From assembly GCA_017399665.1 (NCBI GenBank), contig JAFQBR010000225.1, positions 1-7,246 of the forward strand: a stretch of 7,246 nucleotides of DNA. The letters run 5' to 3'. The position numbers and the translations under genes are program-made. The stretch is from Clostridia bacterium (GTDB lineage: Bacteria > Bacillota_A > Clostridia > Christensenellales > Borkfalkiaceae). Positions 1 to 5,702 of this stretch are shown here, one piece after another (within the stretch, counting starts at the first letter, position 1; each line of letters opens with the position of its first letter). The notes beneath the pieces are model-generated. The model was not told the origin of the DNA. It ran no database searches and saw only the letters and a program-made list of their open reading frames with translations.

Positions 1-608
1 AATAACTGTTCCTTAGGATCGGTGGGGAATTCTTTACCGATTTTGCTCTTATATTCAGCCTTAAACTGTGTTGCTAAAACCTTAAGGTCCTCAGCTGTAA
101 GTTCAACGTCTTGTTTAACGCCTTTTGCTTCCTTCATTTGGTCGATAAGCGTTTCAAAATATTTCTTACCAACTTCCATAACTACGTCTGAGTACATTTG
201 AATAAATCTTCTGTAGCAGTCCCAAGCCCATCTGGGGTTGCCTGACTTAGCAGAAAGTACTTCAACAACTTCTTCGTTAAGACCTAGGTTTAAGATAGTA
301 TCCATCATACCGGGCATTGATGCTCTTGCGCCTGAACGTACAGAAACTAATAAAGGATTGGTCTTATCGCCGAATTTCTTTCCGGTGATTGCTTCAAGTT
401 TGTCGATATTTTCCATGATTTCAGCTTTGATGCTATCGTTGATAATCTTGCCGTCATCATAGTACTTTGTACAAGCTTCCGTTGTGATGGTAAAACCTTG
501 AGGAACAGGTAAACCAAGGCTGGTCATTTCAGCAAGGTTTGCACCCTTTCCTCCAAGAAGTTCACGCATTTTGCCGTTACCTTCTTTAAACTGGTAAACG
601 AATTTCAT
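1..608 (-). CDS. ppdK: Pyruvate, phosphate dikinase, N-terminal part (runs off the window)
   Basis: PPDK interconverts pyruvate + ATP + Pi and PEP + AMP + PPi in the cytoplasm; in anaerobic Firmicutes it can act in PPi-linked glycolysis or in PEP synthesis. Only the first 202 codons are present, out of about 870-880 usual for the family, so just the start of the N-terminal ATP-grasp nucleotide-binding domain is seen. Diagnostic blocks are LLGGKGANLAEM (residues 17-28) and SVRSGARASMPGMMDT (89-104), nearly identical to Clostridium symbiosum PPDK. K21 and R91 match its ATP-binding K22 and R92 with an offset of one. The ATG start at 608-606 has a strong AGGAGGA binding site at 619-613, and the protein begins MKFVYQF as relatives do. 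The phosphohistidine and PEP domains lie beyond base 1. The gene is set apart from the upstream operon by a terminator and a long leader, so it is probably transcribed on its own. Confidence 0.96.
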   Translation of the reverse strand, partial: MKFVYQFKEGNGKMRELLGGKGANLAEMTSLGLPVPQGFTITTEACTKYYDDGKIINDSIKAEIMENIDKLEAITGKKFGDKTNPLLVSVRSGARASMPGMMDTILNLGLNEEVVEVLSAKSGNPRWAWDCYRRFIQMYSDVVMEVGKKYFETLIDQMKEAKGVKQDVELTAEDLKVLATQFKAEYKSKIGKEFPTDPKEQL

Positions 609-612
609 AATA

Positions 613-619
613 TCCTCCT
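613..619 (-). promoter_or_regulatory. Ribosome binding site of ppdK
   Basis: AGGAGGA lies 4 nt from the ATG at 608-606. It is a near-perfect Shine-Dalgarno match and fixes the ppdK start. Confidence 0.85.
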
Positions 620-715
620 GATGCAGTTTTACTGCGATAAATTTTACTAATTTATTTTGCCCGAAATTCTGTGGCGTTTATTCTTTATTTTAATTTGCTC
701 GCTAAAAAAGCGCAC

Positions 716-746
716 AAAAAAACACCACCCTTTCGTTAGGGCGTTT
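716..746 (-). terminator. Terminator-like hairpin inside the ppdK leader
   Basis: On the minus strand CCCT (741-738) pairs with AGGG (731-728) around a 6-nt AACGAA loop. A G.U and a C-G pair extend the stem, then comes a run of seven T (722-716). With a 3-nt bulge the stem reaches 9 bp. It lies more than 200 nt after the operon terminator at 971-1008 and about 100 nt before the ppdK start. It is therefore either an attenuator in the ppdK leader or the end of a short independent transcript. Confidence 0.5.
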
Positions 747-749
747 ATT

Positions 750-778
750 ATTTTACAATAAAATAATATTTTTAGCAA
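750..778 (-). promoter_or_regulatory. Alternative candidate promoter for ppdK
   Basis: On the minus strand TTGCTA (778-773), a 17-nt spacer and TAAAAT (755-750) resemble a sigma-A promoter (4/6 and 5/6 matches). It overlaps the AT-only hairpin, and its transcript would start almost at the terminator-like stem. It may therefore be an accident of AT-rich sequence. Confidence 0.25.
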
Positions 779-842
779 GCCAATTTACCCCCTTTTGCAC
801 AAAAAGATACATTTTTTGTATATTGTCGTTAAAAAATTGCAT
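753..842 (-). CDS. Possible 29-codon leader ORF before the ppdK terminator hairpin (doubtful)
   Basis: An ATG at 842-840 opens a 29-codon frame ending in TAA at 755-753, seven bases before the first base of the terminator-like hairpin. The peptide begins MQFFNDNIQK and ends NIILL. It runs across the 5' arm of the larger leader fold, so a ribosome on it could in principle alter folding. Against it: no Shine-Dalgarno precedes either in-frame ATG, the region is AT-rich, and there is no run of one regulatory amino acid. No function is proposed. Confidence 0.15.
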   Translation of the reverse strand: MQFFNDNIQKMYLFVQKGVNWLAKNIILL

Positions 843-924
843 ATCAAAGGCAAAAAAATCTTACAATCAGTTATTTTTGAGCCAAAATTTTTGCAATTTT
901 TAAACAGTTTATAAAAATCAAGTG

Positions 925-954
925 ATATTACAAACGACGCTTGGTTTTAGACAA
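925..954 (-). promoter_or_regulatory. Candidate promoter for the ppdK leader
   Basis: TTGTCT (954-949), an 18-nt spacer and TAATAT (930-925) give 4/6 matches to each sigma-A box. The site lies just after the operon terminator at 971-1008, where a promoter for ppdK would be expected. It would give a leader of roughly 300 nt holding the structured element. Matches this weak are common in AT-rich DNA. Confidence 0.3.
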
Positions 955-970
955 GAATAAATTTAAACTG

Positions 971-1008
971 AAACAAAACAAAAGAGCAAGCACTTTCTTG
1001 CTTGCCCC
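971..1008 (-). terminator. Terminator of the rbgA-rnhB-yraN-rlmL operon
   Basis: On the minus strand GCAAGCA (1005-999) and TGCTTGC (992-986) form a perfect 7-bp stem with a 6-nt loop. It is extendable by a few G.U and G-C pairs and is followed by a T-rich tail (985-971). It begins about 25 nt after the methyltransferase stop codon, a typical intrinsic terminator placement. Confidence 0.85.
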
Positions 1009-1031
1009 CGTTTGTTTTATTATTCTTTTGC

Positions 1032-2162
1032 TTACTTTGACGCTTTTGGCTGTTTTGGCGGTGGATTACCCATCATAGAATACAAATAGCACTCTATTGG
1101 ACCATTGTAAATTTTGCGTTTTTTATCTGCCTTTTTGCCAAATAATCTTTCAAAATCAGTTACAGGTGTTAACGTGTAAGCGCTCCAATCATCAAGACGG
1201 GCAAAAACTTTGCCATAATCTTTCATAAGCTTTTCTATCTCTTTTCGCTCTGAAAGTCTTTCGCCATAAGGTGGATTTGTAATAATCACGCCGTACTTTT
1301 TAGCTGACGAAAAGTCGCGCATGTCTGCCTTTTGAAAGTGAATATATTGTTCTACTCCTGCAATTTTTGCGTGTTTTCTTGCAAGAGTAAGTTGTTTTTC
1401 ATCAATATCAAATGCGCTAAGCCTAATAGGATTGTCTTTTATGTTAAGCATTGCCTGCGCCTTTATATCATCAAAAACCTTACGGTCAAACTTTGGCCAA
1501 TATAAAAAGTCAAAATCACGCATGCTTCCCGCAGGAATTTGTTGAGCCTTAAGAGCAGCTTCAATAGCAAAAGTTCCGCTACCGCAAAATAAATCAGCAA
1601 AAGGCTTTGTGTAGTTCCATACAGTAAGATCAATAATGGTTGCAGCTAAAGTTTCCTTTAAAGGCGCTTCGCCAACGAGTGCGCGGTATCCCCTTCTATG
1701 AAGTCCGCTACCAGACGTATCCAAAAGCACGGACACGTGGTCTTTTATTATTGCTACTTCTATGCGATAACGCTCGCCGTTTTCAAGAAGAATTTTACCT
1801 TTTGAAAGAGCGTTAACAATCGCTTTTTTTGTAATGCTTTGCGTAACTGAAATTGCATGAATAGTACTGTCTACGCATTTAGCAACAACGTCGAACTTGC
1901 CGTTAATCGACACATAGCGCAACCAATCTATTTGCGAAACACCGTCGTAAAGCTCATCAAAGCTCTTTGCTTTAAACTCAGCAATCTCAATATATACCCT
2001 GTTTGCCGTACGCAAAAAAAGGTTACATTTTGCAATGTCTGCAATATCCCCCTCAAAGCAAATGCGCCCGTTTATGGCAGGGTTTTCACCATAACCTAAT
2101 TTATATAATTCTCTCTTTAAAACCGCTTCACAACCTGAAGGGCAAGAAACACAAATTTTCAT
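1032..2162 (-). CDS. rlmL: THUMP-domain 23S rRNA guanine-N2 methyltransferase, RlmL/YpsC type
   Basis: A class I S-adenosylmethionine-dependent methyltransferase of 376 aa, predicted to modify 23S rRNA in the cytoplasm. The N-terminal part (about residues 1-160) has the layout of a ferredoxin-like plus THUMP RNA-binding module. The catalytic domain holds motif I DLFCGSGTFAIEAA (190-203), acidic motif FDID (251-254) and the base-methylase motif TNPPYGERL (295-303). The link SGLHRRGYR (152-160) and the tail KRKIYNGPIECYLY (348-361) are also typical. Length fits B. subtilis YpsC, so the C-terminal RlmK domain of the long E. coli RlmL is absent. The start is the ATG at 2162-2160; its binding site (TAAGGA) overlaps the yraN stop, 12 nt upstream. 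A Pro/Lys-rich tail (GNPPPKQPKASK) ends the protein. Family is sure; the exact target base (m2G2445 in E. coli) is inferred. Confidence 0.88.
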   Translation of the reverse strand: MKICVSCPSGCEAVLKRELYKLGYGENPAINGRICFEGDIADIAKCNLFLRTANRVYIEIAEFKAKSFDELYDGVSQIDWLRYVSINGKFDVVAKCVDSTIHAISVTQSITKKAIVNALSKGKILLENGERYRIEVAIIKDHVSVLLDTSGSGLHRRGYRALVGEAPLKETLAATIIDLTVWNYTKPFADLFCGSGTFAIEAALKAQQIPAGSMRDFDFLYWPKFDRKVFDDIKAQAMLNIKDNPIRLSAFDIDEKQLTLARKHAKIAGVEQYIHFQKADMRDFSSAKKYGVIITNPPYGERLSERKEIEKLMKDYGKVFARLDDWSAYTLTPVTDFERLFGKKADKKRKIYNGPIECYLYSMMGNPPPKQPKASK

Positions 2163-2174
2163 TATTGTTTTTCC

Positions 2175-2558
2175 TTAATATCTAACGTCATCTGCGTAAA
2201 AAGCGTTTTCTATATGATTTATTTGCCCATTAAGATTTTCTATTACGTCAAAGCGAACACACTTATTGCTATATTCTTTGTGATTTAAAAGATACTGCTC
2301 GGCAAGTAAAACGTACTTACGCTGTTTATTATAATCTACCGCATCACCTGGCTGACCGTATGCCACACTAGAGCGCGTTTTGACTTCAATAAAAACCAAT
2401 AAGTCCCCGTATAGCGCGATTAAGTCCGCTTCGCCAATTTTTGTGGTATAGTTTTTTTCAATTATTTTATACTTCTTTTTCTTTAAAAACTTACACGCTG
2501 AACGCTCGCCTATTCTGCCCAGAAGTTTTTTATAAAACTCCGTCTGTGTAATTCGCAC
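2175..2558 (-). CDS. yraN: YraN/UPF0102 family protein, predicted endonuclease fold
   Basis: A 127-aa protein of the UPF0102 family, which has a Holliday-junction-resolvase/restriction-endonuclease-like fold; its cellular role is not settled. Visible marks are GRIGE (14-18), GEADLIA (42-48, where most relatives have GEIDLIA), FIEVKTR (56-62), RFDVI (102-106) and IENAF (116-120). D45, E58 and K60 form the D...ExK pattern of such nucleases. The start is a GTG at 2558-2556, supported by AAGGAG at 2572-2567 eight nt upstream. That places the first 49 nt inside the end of rnhB, in another frame. Placement after rnhB is common in Firmicutes and suggests co-transcription and coupled translation. Length is normal and no key residue is lost. 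Confidence 0.9.
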   Translation of the reverse strand: MRITQTEFYKKLLGRIGERSACKFLKKKKYKIIEKNYTTKIGEADLIALYGDLLVFIEVKTRSSVAYGQPGDAVDYNKQRKYVLLAEQYLLNHKEYSNKCVRFDVIENLNGQINHIENAFYADDVRY

Positions 2559-3130
2559 GGTCCTTTCTCCTTAATAACTTTAATGTGCTGAGCAGTACCG
2601 TACCCCTTATGCTTTTCAAATCCGTATTCGGGGTACTGTTTTGCATATTCCACCATAAGATTATCTCTGTATACTTTTGCAACAATTGATGCGCAACCAA
2701 TAGTATAGCTTAAAGCATCCCCTTTAATAATTGGATAGCAGGGAACGTCAGTTTTAATGTCTAGCGCATCACAAAGCAAAACGTCGGGTTTAACGTCTAA
2801 ACCGTTTACACAGTCTGCCATACATTTTTTGGTAGCTTCCAAAATATTAATTTCATCAATTTCCTTAGGCTCTACCCTGCACACCTTTACTGCAATAGCT
2901 TTAGCCAATATTTCCCCTGCAAGTCTTTCGCGCTTCTTTTCAGAAACCTTTTTGCTATCATCAACCCCTTCAATAATATCTTCATCATTAAGTGGCATAA
3001 TAACGGCGCAACACACAACAGGTCCAGCCAAAGGGCCTCTTCCAACCTCGTCGCATCCTGCAATTAGGTTATATCCTTTTTGCTTGCATTTGTTTTCATA
3101 TTGCAATTTTAACTGTTCTTTTTCTGTCAT
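2510..3130 (-). CDS. rnhB: Ribonuclease HII
   Basis: RNase HII cuts the RNA strand of RNA-DNA hybrids and starts removal of single ribonucleotides from DNA. The 206-aa protein has the normal length and all four acidic metal ligands: D27 and E28 in CDEVGRGPLAGP (26-37), D121 in LLCDAL and D156 in ASIVAKVYRD. The GRG loop (30-32) that recognises the RNA-DNA junction is intact, as is the C-terminal HKGYGT...LHRRSF block (174-199). The ATG at 3130-3128 lies 19 nt after the rbgA stop, and I see no good Shine-Dalgarno before it, so it may depend on coupling to rbgA translation. Its last 49 nt overlap yraN. Confidence 0.95.
   Translation of the reverse strand: MTEKEQLKLQYENKCKQKGYNLIAGCDEVGRGPLAGPVVCCAVIMPLNDEDIIEGVDDSKKVSEKKRERLAGEILAKAIAVKVCRVEPKEIDEINILEATKKCMADCVNGLDVKPDVLLCDALDIKTDVPCYPIIKGDALSYTIGCASIVAKVYRDNLMVEYAKQYPEYGFEKHKGYGTAQHIKVIKEKGPCELHRRSFIKNFWAE
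2561..2572 (-). promoter_or_regulatory. Ribosome binding site of yraN, inside rnhB
   Basis: AAGGAG (2572-2567) is followed directly by AAAGGA (2566-2561), with the GTG start at 2558. The site supports this GTG as the yraN start despite the 49-nt overlap with rnhB. Confidence 0.7.
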
Positions 3131-3149
3131 TTTTATTGCGTTAACCGAC

Positions 3150-4004
3150 TTATAGGCTAACTTTTCCCTCTAAACATATTTTTCCTAAACGACCTTTTCT
3201 AAAGTCTTCAATAACACTTCTGCCCGCTCTTTCGTAGTCATAATCGCCACCACGAACCAAACAGCCCATTCTTTTACAAATAGCTTCGTATATTTCTAAA
3301 GTGCCTTTATCTCCTACCTCAACACCGTATCTTTCAGTTATTGAGTTAGGTGAAATTTTAATTAATTCATTTAAGAATGAAAAACATAAATCGCTTACGT
3401 CAAGCAAGTTATCGTTAAGTCCACCAATATAGGCAAGGTGTAATCCGTAAAGATTATTATCTAGCTGTGGTGGCATTGTACCTGGGGTATCTAAAAGTTC
3501 AAAGCCGTCAAGTCTTACCCATTGTTTACCCCTTGTTACCCCTGCTTTATCGCCAACCATTGCAGCCTTTTTACCGCATAGCGCATTGATTACCGTTGAC
3601 TTTCCTGTGTTAGGCACGCCTGCAACCATTGCGCGAAGTGTTTTATTAACACCCTTTGCCTTATTTCTTTCAATTTTTTCGTGTAACAGTTCTTTAAAAG
3701 CTGTAAATATATTTTTGCAACCGCCAGCAACAGTACCAACTGAAGTTACAACCTTAATACCTTCTTTAGCAAAATAAGAAACAAGATAATCTCTATCTTT
3801 TTCACTAATTAAGTCGCACTTATTTAAAACGTATAAAAAAGGGCGGTTGGCTAGTTTTTTTTCTAGCACAGTATTTCGGCAAGCAAAAGGAGCGCGCGCA
3901 TCTAAAACAAAAATTACGCCGTCGCAAAGCTTAATATTCTCTTCCATCATTCGCATAGCCTTGGTCATGTGACCGGGAAACCATTGAATATGTTCTAAAT
4001 CCAT
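3150..4004 (-). CDS. rbgA: Ribosome biogenesis GTPase RbgA (YlqF)
   Basis: RbgA is a circularly permuted GTPase that promotes late 50S subunit assembly; it is essential in B. subtilis. The GTPase motifs occur in the permuted order: DAR (35-37), NKCD (G4, 61-64), GVPNTGKST (G1/P-loop, 129-137), GVTRGKQ (G2, 155-161) and DTPG (G3, 172-175). The N-terminal IQWFPGHMTKAM (6-17) is the family signature. The C-terminal 100 residues match the RNA-binding helical domain by position. Length (284 aa) is normal. The ATG at 4004-4002 has GGAG at 4014-4011, 6 nt upstream. It is the first gene after the trmD terminator, so it needs its own promoter in the 4005-4165 gap or readthrough. Codons 49-51 contain a run of eight A in the coding strand. 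Confidence 0.95.
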   Translation of the reverse strand: MDLEHIQWFPGHMTKAMRMMEENIKLCDGVIFVLDARAPFACRNTVLEKKLANRPFLYVLNKCDLISEKDRDYLVSYFAKEGIKVVTSVGTVAGGCKNIFTAFKELLHEKIERNKAKGVNKTLRAMVAGVPNTGKSTVINALCGKKAAMVGDKAGVTRGKQWVRLDGFELLDTPGTMPPQLDNNLYGLHLAYIGGLNDNLLDVSDLCFSFLNELIKISPNSITERYGVEVGDKGTLEIYEAICKRMGCLVRGGDYDYERAGRSVIEDFRKGRLGKICLEGKVSL

Positions 4005-4093
4005 AATTAACTCCTTTTTTTACTAAAAAGTAGCGATAATCGACCCATAGAGGGGCTTTTTTGCCTATTAAAACAAAACACTATATAGAGATA

Positions 4094-4121
4094 AATATAA
4101 GATACAACAAAAAAGAAACAA
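4094..4121 (-). promoter_or_regulatory. Candidate promoter for the rbgA operon
   Basis: On the minus strand TTGTTT (4121-4116), a 16-nt spacer and TATATT (4099-4094) give 3/6 and 5/6 matches to sigma-A boxes. It lies between the trmD terminator and rbgA, where a promoter is expected, about 90 nt before the rbgA start. The region is so AT-rich that other choices are possible. Nothing else firm is seen in the 4005-4165 gap. Confidence 0.3.
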
Positions 4122-4164
4122 TAAAATGTAATAATTTTTAACAAACGTATAGCTTTTTTTATAA

Positions 4165-4188
4165 CAAAACCGCTTAAAACTTAAGCGG
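4165..4188 (-). terminator. Intrinsic terminator after trmD
   Basis: On the minus strand CCGCTTAA (4188-4181) pairs perfectly with TTAAGCGG (4177-4170). The central 3 nt form the loop, in practice a 7-bp stem with a 5-nt loop, and TTTTG follows (4169-4165). It starts 7 nt after the trmD stop codon. Confidence 0.75.
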
Positions 4189-4195
4189 CTTATAA

Positions 4196-4900
4196 TTACT
4201 TTTTATTTTTCTCTTTTTCTAAGGCGCGCTTATATTTTCTGTAAAGATCAGGGCGTTTTTTTCTTGTAATTTTAATAGCTTCTTCTTTGCGCCATTTATC
4301 AATAAGCGCGTGATTTCCGCTAACTAAAACGTCCGGTACTTTTTTACCGCGAAAATCCTGCGGTCTTGTATATTGTGGATATTCTAAAAGATTATCTGTA
4401 AAGCTTTCATCTTTTAAGCTCTCTCCAGCAATTACCCCTTCAACGTAACGGCAAATTGCATCAGTTACAACCATTGCGGGAAGCTCGCCACCTGTTAAAA
4501 CGTAATCGCCAATAGAAATTTCGCTATCAATATATTCATCTAATACTCTTTGGTCAATACCTTCGTAATGTCCGCAAAGAAGAACAATATGGTCATACTT
4601 TAAAAACTCGCCAACCATTTTTTGCTCAAAGCGCTTACCCTTAGGTGACATATAAACACGAATGGCCTTATGTTCTTTATCGATCGCTTCAATTGCATCT
4701 GCAACTGGCTGTGGCATCATAAGCATACCCGCGCCACCGCCAAATGGGTAATCGTCGCATTTTTTGTGTTTATCTAAGGTGTAATTTCTAATATCTGTAA
4801 TCTCTATCTGCACCTTTCCACTTTCCGTCGCTCTACCAATAATGCTTTCCTTTAAGGGCGCGAACATTTCTGGAAAGAGAGTGAGTATATCAATTCTCAT
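4196..4900 (-). CDS. trmD: tRNA (guanine-37-N1)-methyltransferase TrmD
   Basis: TrmD puts a methyl group on N1 of G37, next to the anticodon, in tRNAs with G36; this prevents +1 frameshifting. It is a SPOUT-class trefoil-knot enzyme working as a homodimer. The 234-aa protein shows MRIDILTLFPEMF (1-13), YPFGGGAGM (51-59), the knot motifs LCGHYEGIDQR (108-118) and SIGDYVLTGGELPAM (129-143), and YPQYTRPQDF (174-183), then the C-terminal tRNA-binding domain with SGNHALIDKWR (194-204). At the position of the E. coli catalytic D169 the residue is E165, preceded by D164. The ATG at 4900-4898 lies inside the end of rimM (11-nt overlap) with a weak GAGA site, so its translation is probably coupled to rimM. 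A terminator follows. Confidence 0.97.
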   Translation of the reverse strand: MRIDILTLFPEMFAPLKESIIGRATESGKVQIEITDIRNYTLDKHKKCDDYPFGGGAGMLMMPQPVADAIEAIDKEHKAIRVYMSPKGKRFEQKMVGEFLKYDHIVLLCGHYEGIDQRVLDEYIDSEISIGDYVLTGGELPAMVVTDAICRYVEGVIAGESLKDESFTDNLLEYPQYTRPQDFRGKKVPDVLVSGNHALIDKWRKEEAIKITRKKRPDLYRKYKRALEKEKNKK

Positions 4901-5387
4901 AATTAATCTCTTTTAAAAATTCTTCTTTTTCAACAGTTATTTTGCGATTTTCAATATCGAAACGCGCGTTATAGCTTTTTAGCCAAGGTGCAATTACTCT
5001 GCCCTCTGTTGTAGCAATATAGTAAATATCAGTTCTTGCAGATAAAATATCTTCAACCTTACCAAAAACCTCACCCTCTTCAAAAACAACGTCGCAACCG
5101 ATTACGTCACAAATAAAATAGGTGTTTTTTCTGCGTCGAACGTCCCTTTTATTAGCATAAATATCTTTATTTCTAAAAAGCTCTGCGTCGTTTCTATCTG
5201 CAATTCCCCTTAAAAGAATAAAAACGTCCTTATCTGAGCGCATTTTTAGCACCTGATAAGAGACGTTATCAATAAAAACCTCTTTAAGGGCGCTTATGGC
5301 GTAAAAATCGTCGGTATAATTTTTAATCTTTAATTCACCGCGGATACCTTGTGGTTTAAGCACCGTACCAATAAGAAGTTTATCCAT
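4890..5387 (-). CDS. rimM: Ribosome maturation factor RimM
   Basis: RimM binds S19 and helps mature the head of the 30S subunit. The protein is 165 aa and starts MDKLLIGTVLKPQGIRGELK, the family's N-terminal beta-barrel signature (G-x-hGhrGE). The C-terminal PRC-barrel-like half includes GCDVVFEEGEVFGKVEDIL and the block RVIAPWLKSYN near residues 130-140. The open frame continues upstream to 5468 inside khpA, but that extra stretch is not family-like. The ATG at 5387-5385 is 10 nt after the khpA stop and has AGAAGG at 5398-5393 overlapping that stop, which decides the start. The 3' end overlaps trmD by 11 nt. rimM-trmD adjacency is conserved in many bacteria. Confidence 0.93.
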   Translation of the reverse strand: MDKLLIGTVLKPQGIRGELKIKNYTDDFYAISALKEVFIDNVSYQVLKMRSDKDVFILLRGIADRNDAELFRNKDIYANKRDVRRRKNTYFICDVIGCDVVFEEGEVFGKVEDILSARTDIYYIATTEGRVIAPWLKSYNARFDIENRKITVEKEEFLKEINYEN

Positions 5388-5397
5388 AAAAACCTTC

Positions 5398-5643
5398 TTA
5401 AACTTCGCTTCTTTCTTTAATTTCGATATTGTATTTTTTGCCTGATTTAGCAGAAGCAGCCTTAACAAGAGTTCTCATTGCCTTTGCAATTTTACCTTGA
5501 CGGCCAATAACCTTACCCATATCCTCTTCATCTAAAACGATAGTTACGTTAACAAGGTTGCCGTTTTCTTCTACTTTGTATTCAGCTTTATCGGGATTTT
5601 CAGCAAAAGTTCCAACGATATACTTAATTAAATCTAACATCAT
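5398..5643 (-). CDS. khpA: KH-domain RNA-binding protein KhpA (YlqC)
   Basis: A small single-KH-domain protein of 81 aa (80 from the second ATG) that binds RNA. In Gram-positive cocci KhpA partners with KhpB/Jag and affects cell division and elongation. The KH signature is VIGRQGKIAKAMRTLVKAA (45-63), with the GxxG loop GRQG at 47-50. The start MLDLIKYIVGTFAENPDK resembles family members. Two ATGs are adjacent (5643-5641 and 5640-5638); AAGGAG at 5653-5648 is 4 nt from the first and 7 nt from the second, so the second is likelier. The gene follows a 268-nt gap after rpsP with a hairpin right at the binding site, so it may have its own control, and it is 10 nt from rimM. Confidence 0.93.
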   Translation of the reverse strand: MMLDLIKYIVGTFAENPDKAEYKVEENGNLVNVTIVLDEEDMGKVIGRQGKIAKAMRTLVKAASAKSGKKYNIEIKERSEV

Positions 5644-5652
5644 TTATCTCCT

Positions 5653-5673
5653 TAACGCAAGTTTAATGCGTTA
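5653..5673 (-). promoter_or_regulatory. Hairpin abutting the khpA ribosome binding site
   Basis: On the minus strand TAACGCA (5673-5667) and TGCGTTA (5659-5653) form a perfect 7-bp stem with a 7-nt loop. The 3' arm ends on the first A of AAGGAG (5653-5648). Such a hairpin could tune access of ribosomes to khpA; no ligand or protein is implied by the sequence. Confidence 0.45.
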
Positions 5674-5678
5674 TTATA
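5673..5678 (-). promoter_or_regulatory. Consensus-like -10 box upstream of khpA
   Basis: TATAAT on the minus strand is a perfect -10 hexamer 30 nt before khpA. No credible -35 box is found at 16-18 nt, and the TG of an extended -10 is one base out of place. A khpA-rimM-trmD promoter is possible but not shown. It also touches the hairpin at 5653-5673. Confidence 0.25.
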
Positions 5679-5702
5679 TTCAAATTTTATTACCAATATT
5701 TT

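Larger units (their letters stand above)
692..785 (-). promoter_or_regulatory. Structured leader element upstream of ppdK (three-way-junction-like fold)
   Basis: Bases 769-780 and 697-708 form a 12-bp inverted repeat. On the minus strand (ppdK sense) all 12 positions can pair, with one U.G wobble (777 with 700). On the plus strand the same position is a C.A mismatch. A further 4 bp (782-785 with 692-695) follow after one mismatch. Two smaller hairpins sit inside: a perfect 9-bp AT-only stem (760-768 with 746-754, loop 755-759) and the terminator-like hairpin at 716-746. The wobble favours a structure acting in RNA read toward ppdK, but one base pair is slim evidence. It matches no riboswitch class I recognise. 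Alternatives are a small MITE-like insertion (AATTT flanks both ends, 692-696 and 782-786) or chance pairing in AT-rich DNA. Confidence 0.4.

Noticed and set aside
238..462. Plus-strand open frame of 74 codons
   Set aside because: It is antisense to the conserved ppdK frame, has no family resemblance, and is explained as a shadow of that gene.
692..785. Insertion sequence or phage attachment site in the ppdK leader
   Set aside because: There is no transposase or integrase, and the AATTT flanks are too short and AT-rich to count as target duplications on their own.
2757..3155. Plus-strand open frame of 132 codons
   Set aside because: It lies opposite rnhB, whose catalytic residues are all intact; the Ser-rich composition is typical of an antisense shadow.
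4018..4070. Short repeats before rbgA as a riboswitch or L19 leader remnant
   Set aside because: Stems are only 3-4 bp (for example GGC-A6-GCC) and no coherent fold or known leader motif is visible.
5388..5468. N-terminal extension of rimM into khpA
   Set aside because: The added 27 residues are not RimM-like, while the internal ATG at 5387 has a binding site and the family's start.
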